Positions 57,971-64,000 of a stretch of 64,000 bases of DNA are shown here, piece after piece. Position 1 is the first letter of the stretch. Every line of letters starts with the position of its first letter. The stretch is taken from the NCBI GenBank assembly GCA_002633025.1, contig NMRB01002046.1:6305-70304 (forward strand), in the 5' to 3' direction. The DNA comes from Notospermus geniculatus. Taxonomy: Eukaryota; Nemertea; Pilidiophora; Heteronemertea; Lineidae. Position numbers and translations under genes: made by a program. A model generated the notes under the pieces. It saw nothing but the letters and a program-made list of their open reading frames with translations. It was not told the origin of the DNA and searched no databases.

Positions 57971-59441
57971 TGGTCCAGCAAAGGGGCTTTGTATTTCCGA
58001 AGGTCACAGCATTGGTGTGGAGAATTACTGGTGCACGGAGTTACTGGTATTGGCGACAATCTGAGTTTACTCCAGTTACATTTGGTCGCAGAATTTCCGA
58101 ACGTGTCACTAACGGTACAGTCCTCTCCTCAGCCGTCTTTGGACGAGATGGGATCGTGAAACACGCAATCGGATCAACCGCACAATCCACTGTTCCAAGA
58201 ATCGTTGTATGAAATAATCACAGACACAAGATGAAAATGGATATTTCCTAGCGTAGCCGTCCTCCGAACTTCAGCTATCCCTTCTCTGAAAATGTCTGAC
58301 CGTCTCAATCACAACCAAATCGGGACTTCCTATATCCTTAGTCTATTTATGTTACCATTCTTGTTTTGGCGACCTTTTCCGTTCACTCAATTATGGGCTA
58401 TTCTTGTGATCAACACAATCTAGGCGTACTTTGGCCTCTGCCATAAGCCATCAAATTGCTGGCCAACCATTCTCGGACAAAGGGATATGTCCATATATAC
58501 TTTGAATGGTATGCTTTAGGATTGCAACAGAAAAGTAGGCCTATTCCTGGCCAGAGGAACGTCGTCGCTATGCAAAATATTTTAATATTGGTTTGTCTAA
58601 TCCGGTCGACCTATATTTGCAAAAGCTACTTAAAAATAGGCCTAGGCCTACCCAGTGCTATTGAATAATAGAAGCTCACTTTGAGCTCATCTAATTGTGA
58701 TCCAATATATCGATTCTGTTCGTGGAGAAATATCACGCTGCTCCAATGGAAGACGTGAATATCCTTTTGCAGGCGTTTTTTATGCGTTGGTGTGTGACGA
58801 ACCGCGAATAGGTTTGTCGAATACCAATATGACCAAGGGCGTCATCTCAACTTTGGCAATCTAACACGACCTAGAACGAAGTCAGTGTCGTGAGAAACTG
58901 CCTGGAGCATCAAGACCTTATAGTTTCTATTTTGAAATATCAAAGTTGTTATTTATCAAAACGCCTTCCTCAAAAATGCCATACATTTCTTCCTGGGCGC
59001 TATATCAGATATTGTGACAGGAACATAGGCCGAGCATTCTTTGATCAATTGGACTTGAATCAATCTATGCTATTGGAGCATTCAACCTTTGGCGTTGTTA
59101 TCATTGGTAATTGTTGACAAGTTTGGTGGGTCATTCGTTGGCAATGGTAAAGTAGGACACGGGAAGTCCTAAAGGTTTAAAATCCTCCGCCAAAAAGATT
59201 TCATATTTCATATACATTTGACGTCTTGAAGGCTTACAAGTCAACTTGTGTTGTATGGACGATTTTTACAGATTTTTCCATCAAGTGGATGCAGAAGCAG
59301 CCAAGGGATAGTTGAAGGTTTCATTCTGAAACTGGACCTTACTACTGGTGTTTGGGATACTTGTCATCAACTGACGTTTCTGTGGGAGATTTCGAGCTGG
59401 ATTTCACGACGTCTTTGAAAGGGAATGCTCAGCGATTTCAA
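57971..59441. other. intergenic region between divergent kinases
   Basis: No conserved exon was recognised. It presumably contains the promoters of both kinase genes; no TATA box stands out. Confidence 0.4.
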
Positions 59442-59574
59442 ATGAAATTGACGATCACAATCACCGTTTCATTTCTAGCTATCGCAGCGTCCTTCGAAAG
59501 ACACTTCATCATTTCGGCGCCCCGTGTCTCCATTCAAAAGCAGCGATATATTGAACCTAATGCTGGTTCACATG
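59442..59574 (+). CDS. possible signal-peptide exon
   Basis: MKLTITITVSFLAIAASFER then HFIISAPRVSIQKQRYIEPN. A signal peptide is followed by a stretch faintly like the first beta strand of thioester (A2M/complement) proteins. It ends at a weak donor ATG|GTAAAT; otherwise it stops two codons later. No matching downstream exon was seen before the kinase. Could be a chance frame. Confidence 0.25.
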
Positions 59575-59961
59575 GTAAATAGAGAGCGTCCGAGGACTGA
59601 ATTGCACAACGCAGATTTCAGCAACATCACATAGACCTTGGAGGAATTATACTCCAAGCATTGACCAAAGGTATGAGCAAAGAAGATTTTTTCGTTAGCG
59701 CATGAAAGTGTCTCACATTCATACCCAAAACGTGTCAGCCATTGTGAAGCGCGTTTAGAAATAGGACTATCCTCTAATCACCTTATAGGGGATATTAGGC
59801 TTACAAGTGGATAATGGTTGGTGAAAAACGCTGAACACAAACCACGAATATCAATATTTTACTTCGTGATACCATTTCAATTAACTGCGCCTGAGACGAC
59901 GACGGTAATAAAACAGTGTGCCGAAAACTTGGAATCATTCAGATAGGCCCCGAGTGGAAAC

Positions 59962-60834
59962 ATGTCTGACGGACTGCCGTACGATTTCCCAAATTTCGAT
60001 GGATATTTCGGCGAGATTCTCTGGACTGGTTACCTAGGACGCGGTCGCTATGGTAACGTTTACCATGGTTACCTAATCAACGAGGGTAAAGATGTGGTGA
60101 TAAAGGAGGTGAAGGGAGACATTGACCCAAAGCAATGTAGGACAGTTTTGGGCGAGTGGCGCTTTCTGGAACATCCGAACATTCTGAAATTCTATAATTT
60201 GCACATGGAAATTACAGCCACAAGAGGGACCACGCTGCATCTTATGTTGGAATATGCCCAGCACGGCTCGCTGAAGGACTACCTCGTGAAACACCGAACC
60301 GTGCCGGACCACTGCTTCATACGCTGGAGCATACAAGTTACCAGAGGACTGAAGTTTCTCCACGGGAATAACATAATCCACAGACACCTGAAGTCATCCA
60401 ACGTCCTACTGGACGCGAACTACAACGTCAAGTTATCTGATTTCGGTTATGAGTATGTGAAAAAGAACCATTATAAAGAATTGTTTGTGGAGGTTTCGTG
60501 GCTGGCACCGGAGATAATCCAAGCGGACAGGCCCGTGGAGGCGGTCGCTACCAGCGGGAGCGTGGAGGCCGACGTGTACGCCCTCGGGATGGTCCTCTGG
60601 GAAATGACAACCTGCGACCAACCCTTCAAGGACAAAGATAACCAATACCAGATTATGTGGGTGTCCTGCGAGCGGGCAGGGAGGCCGAAGATTCCACAGA
60701 ACTGTTCCGAAGAAATCACTGAACTGATTCAGGACTGTTGGCACCAAGTGCCCGTCATGAGACCGGCTGTAGAACACATTCTAAGCCGTCTGGAGGCAAT
60801 TGAGTTGCCTGACAGTCAACAGAGAAAGATTTAA
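59962..60834 (+). CDS. single-exon TKL-like pseudokinase (HRH catalytic loop)
   Basis: 290 residues, intronless, with an in-frame TAG 18 nt before the ATG. Gly loop GRGRYG (26-31), VVIK Lys48, helix-C Glu65, catalytic loop HRHLKSSN (140-147), DFG 160-162, APE 182-184, Asp204 and Arg267. The catalytic Asp of HRD is replaced by His142 (CAC at 60385-60387, one base from GAC). By family knowledge this should abolish or greatly weaken phosphotransfer while leaving nucleotide-binding residues intact. The frame is otherwise undamaged and GC-rich at third positions, so it looks like a maintained pseudokinase rather than a decayed gene. A base error cannot be excluded. Closest visible relative is the kinase at 57014-57970. 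Confidence 0.88.
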   Translation: MSDGLPYDFPNFDGYFGEILWTGYLGRGRYGNVYHGYLINEGKDVVIKEVKGDIDPKQCRTVLGEWRFLEHPNILKFYNLHMEITATRGTTLHLMLEYAQHGSLKDYLVKHRTVPDHCFIRWSIQVTRGLKFLHGNNIIHRHLKSSNVLLDANYNVKLSDFGYEYVKKNHYKELFVEVSWLAPEIIQADRPVEAVATSGSVEADVYALGMVLWEMTTCDQPFKDKDNQYQIMWVSCERAGRPKIPQNCSEEITELIQDCWHQVPVMRPAVEHILSRLEAIELPDSQQRKI

Positions 60835-61094
60835 CTGGCATAGGACATATGTCATACCAGAAAGAATATTAACAATTATTGGTAAGAATGTCACCAAAAT
60901 CGTTCCGATTGGTTCAATGCAATGTCAGCACCGGAGAAAAATGATCGTATGTCCCTGATTGGACAATAGAAAGAATGACATCAGGACTGTGATTATGCCT
61001 ATGAAACAAGGAATTTGACTATAGAATAACGTCTTCCCTGTTTCGCATATCTCCGCTTGATTAGTGAAGTTGTGACAAGCCTTAGAGACATTTA

Positions 61095-61245
61095 CAGTGG
61101 AACCTGTCTAGAAGGACGTGACACCTTTGGGATCGACGCACTGACAAGTGAAAGTAATTGAATTTACCGCTTTCGGACTAAACTTCGGTGTCCTCAGTAG
61201 AGCGGTGTCCTCCAGACAGAGGTATCCGCAAAGGAGGTTCTACTG
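61095..61245. mobile_element. TA-flanked MITE with CAGTGGAACC ends
   Basis: CAGTGGAACCTGTCT at the left and GGAGGTTCTACTG at the right are inverted and flanked by TA. Internal GGTGTCCTC blocks recur in the 61993 element. Tc1/mariner-like by target site. Ends resemble the 34376 element. Confidence 0.75.
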
Positions 61246-61992
61246 TATTGTCAGTTAATTCATCGTCCCATTCTCTGTGATGCCCATTCTCCGATGTAAA
61301 GAAATAAATATTTACTTATTTTTTTCATTCAAGCGTGTCAGCTTTTCCATTACCAGCTCACCTACGATAGTACGCACTGAACGCAAAAGAGAAACTGTGG
61401 ATGGATTACGAATACAACGGACTGGTGTGGTCGCACCTCCTTTGTCACCGTGTTGTCTTCGAAATGACGTTTTGTTCAACTTATCAATGATAGGTGGCAG
61501 GACAAAACGCTAGCCTGGCTACGCAAGCCGCAGTGCTGCCATCTATTTTCCTTGAATAGAATCTCTATGTATACTTTGTATACCTGTATTCACCAGTTCA
61601 CCTGTAAACCTGTGATTACAGTGGCAGCTGTTCTCTGTCACTTGATATTAACTTTCAGTTTGAATGAACTTATTTGTGTCAAGAATTCTAGAGCAGTGAC
61701 ATGTAGCCTGTGCCCGTTTTTCAGTGATCAGATGTCATTAATTAGATTAGGTTGCACACGTCAACAGTGTTGATGTGTTGCTGTGTACAGTACAGCCTGT
61801 CCCAAAAGTAACTCATCCTCAGCCTGCTCTTTTCTTTTTATTCAAGGCCAATTTCAACAAGTTGAGGGCTTCGGACCTTGGTTGGACTGGTGCGTAATGT
61901 TCTCCAGCCTTATTAGCTCCTCAAGGCAGGGGCGCTACTCCCTGTGCTGCAGCATGGCAGTGGCCGATGATCTGCCGCAGAGTACCTGAAAC

Positions 61993-62160
61993 GTGGAACC
62001 TCTCTATCAACGAGAGCTCTGGGACAGGCCGGTGTTGTCCTTAATTGAGAGGTGTCCTGATTACAAAGGTCAAAATGAAAAGAAATGACCTGTTCCATTC
62101 CATGCATCCTTATGATAGATAGGTGTCCTCCTGGCAGAGATGTCCGCAACGGGGAGGTTC
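61993..62160. mobile_element. diverged relative of the 61095 MITE
   Basis: GTGGAACCTCTCTAT and TCCGCAACGGGGAGGTTC at the ends, with GGTGTCCT blocks inside. The TA flanks are not preserved. Confidence 0.6.
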
Positions 62161-62367
62161 CTGAGTTTGTCTCAGAAGGAACCTCATTTCAGCAATTAGA
62201 GGGTGGTTGTGTACATGCACATTTCATGTTTTATATTGGCAGTTGTCAGATGCAGGATCACAGCATTTGAAATAAGACGACATATGAGCAGAGACAACTG
62301 ATTGGGACGAATGACGACAGTCCAGCATTTGTGACCCTAGATTTCTTGGCTGAGCCCAATTTGCACC

Positions 62368-62620
62368 ATGACCCAGGTGTTACAAGCCGTGCGGATCATT
62401 GCCATCCTCAGCACCGTCCTCCTGACCTACAGCAATGCCAAAAGACCCAACTTCATCATCTTCTTGGCTGATGATATGGGATATGGCGACCTCTCCAGCT
62501 ATGGCCATCCAAGCCAAGAATTCGGAGCGATAGACAGACTTGCTGCTGAGGGGATGCGCTTCACTCACTGGTATTCTGCTGATGTGGTCTGTACTCCAAG
62601 CCGAGCTGCTCTTCTCACTG
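62368..62620 (+). CDS. arylsulfatase first exon (partial gene)
   Basis: Signal peptide [24 protein letters not shown], then [20 protein letters not shown] with the calcium-binding Asp35-Asp36, and [14 protein letters not shown] with the formylglycine signature CxPSR at Cys75. This is the N-terminal part of an arylsulfatase of the A/B type, which hydrolyses sulfate esters in lysosomes or the extracellular matrix. The exon ends at ACTG|GTAAGG (phase 1). No further sulfatase exon is visible before the window ends. The next exons downstream are sushi domains in the same phase. Confidence 0.9.
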
Positions 62621-62923
62621 GTAAGGGGCTATTTATATNTGTTTCCGCTTGAATTTTCTTTTGAAAATAGTCAGATACATTGAGTCAGTCCTATACTTGA
62701 TGATGGACGTGTAAAATTCAAAATTTAGTGGACTACTTGAGGTATATTTAGGGCTAGAAGTAGGGTGTAGTTTCAGAATTAAATGGCAAATAACGTTGGT
62801 TTGACTTTCGACGTCATACGTTTAACTGAGTTGTTCGTCAGCGCCAGGTCACGGATTAGTTCCGCCGGTTCCTCATTAAGCATATTGTTCGACAGTACGT
62901 ATATGTTACCTGTCTTTTTTCAG

Positions 62924-63088
62924 CATGTCCCACTATTCAGGCGCCACAATTCGGTCATATCAGCTCATTCAACAGCCTCACCTATGCTCTGTTTCGTTGT
63001 CAGGACAATTTCTTAATGTATGGCCGACCAATCCTCAGGTGCGATCGCGGCCAATGGAACGGCTCACCTCCCCTCTGTCGGTACAAAG
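62924..63088 (+). CDS. sushi (CCP) domain exon 1
   Basis: 165 nt, phase 1 at both ends, acceptor CTTTTTTCAG, donor AAAG|GTGAGT. CPTIQAPQFGHISSFNSLTY, ALFRCQDNFLMYGRPILRCD, RGQWNGSPPLCRYK: the four cysteines and the Trp between Cys3 and Cys4 are all present. CCP domains occur in complement regulators, adhesion proteins and lectin-associated proteins. Confidence 0.88.
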
Positions 63089-63205
63089 GTGAGTGTGCCG
63101 GGATTTGACGGAACCACAGAGGGCTGGGCGACAGGCGCAAGACACGTTTCCAATGTGATTCCCCGACATTGAAACGATCGGGATGCCGCCGACCTCTCTG
63201 TTTTT

Positions 63206-63765
63206 AGCTCACCTGTGAGCTATAGTCGCCATGCAGTGTCCGTCGTCGTCGTCGTCGTCCGTTTACAGGCCACGTTTCATAACTGCTGGGCCTACTGGCA
63301 CCAACTTGGTACATATGTGCGCCTCGGTCAGATGACCTCAGATACCAAGTTTCGGTCCAATTTGATTCCTGGCTTGGCCACCAGGGGGCTAAACCGAAAA
63401 CCTTTAAAATGCTATTTCGCCTTAACCATTGATCAGATACTGACCAAATATGTATCGTAGGTATATCTGATGAGGATACATGACATATCAGCCGAGTTTT
63501 TTATTTGACCTAATTTTCAAGGTCACAGAGGTCAAAGTTCGAAATTTAACCGATGGTGGCACGTTTCGCGGCTATTTGTCCTGGATTCTTCAAATTAGGT
63601 GTGATGATTTATCTATTGACCTGAAATTGGGTACATATATTCCCCTAGGTCAGTTGACCAATGACACCAAGTTTTGGCCCAATTCGATTCTTGGGGTGGC
63701 CATCAGGTGGCTAAAACCAAAAACACAATTGTCATCTGTTCTTCTGGTACATTCGCCCACAGGTG
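63206..63765. repeat. AGCTCACCTGTGAGCT-type interspersed repeat
   Basis: Begins with the palindrome TAGCTCACCTGTGAGCTA, then CGCCATGCAGTGTCC(GTC)n. It has two related inner blocks (GCACCAACTTGGTACATATG-like and TGAAATTGGGTACATATAT) and ends GCCCACAGGTGAGC. A repeat of this type is common in marine invertebrate genomes. Confidence 0.6.
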
Positions 63766-63801
63766 AGCACATGGTCCTTGGTTCATTTCATTTCTCTTCA
63801 G

Positions 63802-63993
63802 CGTTCTGCCTGACAAACAGTCTCTCAAACGGAACCATATTCATTGATCCCGCCATAATGATGCCAGGACCGTGGGTCAGAAACCAAAATAACGCCAGCT
63901 ACACATGTGATAGTGGCTTCGTTCCTTTGACGGACACCACGGCTATCAAGTGCGTGATTGGAGAGTGGCAGCCAAATCCGAGATGCGTCCGAG
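63802..63993 (+). CDS. sushi (CCP) domain exon 2
   Basis: 192 nt, phase 1 at both ends, acceptor TTTCTCTTCAG, donor CGAG|GTGAGG. CLTNSLSNGTIFIDPAIMMP, then YTCDSGFVPLTDTTAIKCV and GEWQPNPRCVR give the four Cys and Trp of a CCP domain. The gene continues beyond the window. Confidence 0.88.
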
Positions 63994-64000
63994 GTGAGGG

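Larger units (their letters stand above)
60835..62367. other. intergenic, MITEs only
   Basis: Holds two related TA-type elements (61095-61245 and 61993-62160). No exon was recognised. Confidence 0.5.

Overview
This window is eukaryotic, from an animal with long introns, about 40% GC and many short transposable elements. GGCCTA runs, TACATGTA tracts, tRNA-derived SINEs and the kinesin light chain sequence suggest a marine invertebrate deuterostome (echinoderm, hemichordate or cephalochordate). The species cannot be fixed from the sequence alone. There are two long N gaps (29651-30361 and 49683-49811) and single Ns at 8613, 9432, 35461 and 62639, so this is a draft assembly.

Layout. 1-6.8 kb: minus-strand gene for translation initiation factor eIF5, with its first two coding exons present twice and one middle exon not found. 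About 7.5-7.95 kb: CpG-rich probable promoter. 8-14 kb: no complete gene, but nested palindromic MITEs, a SINE, one orphan exon candidate and a 1.5-kb tandem duplication. 15.0-28.2 kb: a 6-7 kb tandem duplication carrying the first coding exon of kinesin light chain (KLC) twice. 28.3-50.15 kb: the rest of KLC on the plus strand, followed by about 5 kb without a recognisable gene. 55.9-56.65 kb: small two-exon minus-strand gene for a secreted basic peptide. 57.0-60.8 kb: two divergently transcribed single-exon kinase genes of the tyrosine-kinase-like (TKL) type; one has an intact catalytic loop and the other has HRH instead of HRD. 62.4-64 kb: first exon of an arylsulfatase, then two sushi (CCP) exons.

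The richest content is KLC. Two exons of its TPR cargo-binding domain each exist in two diverged versions: an 88-nt pair in TPR2, where only one can be used without breaking the frame, and a 90-nt pair in TPR4/5. The gene also has two in-frame donors at the end of exon 11 and four frame-compatible alternative C-termini. On paper this makes a combinatorial set of cargo adaptors from one gene.

Four directly abutting, nearly identical tandem duplications (eIF5 5' end, 11-14 kb, 15-28 kb, 34-36 kb) share the same geometry. Three transposon or retroelement insertions occur in only one copy of a pair, so empty and filled sites can be compared here. The simplest reading is that two haplotypes of a highly polymorphic animal were laid end to end by the assembler, but real tandem duplication is not excluded.
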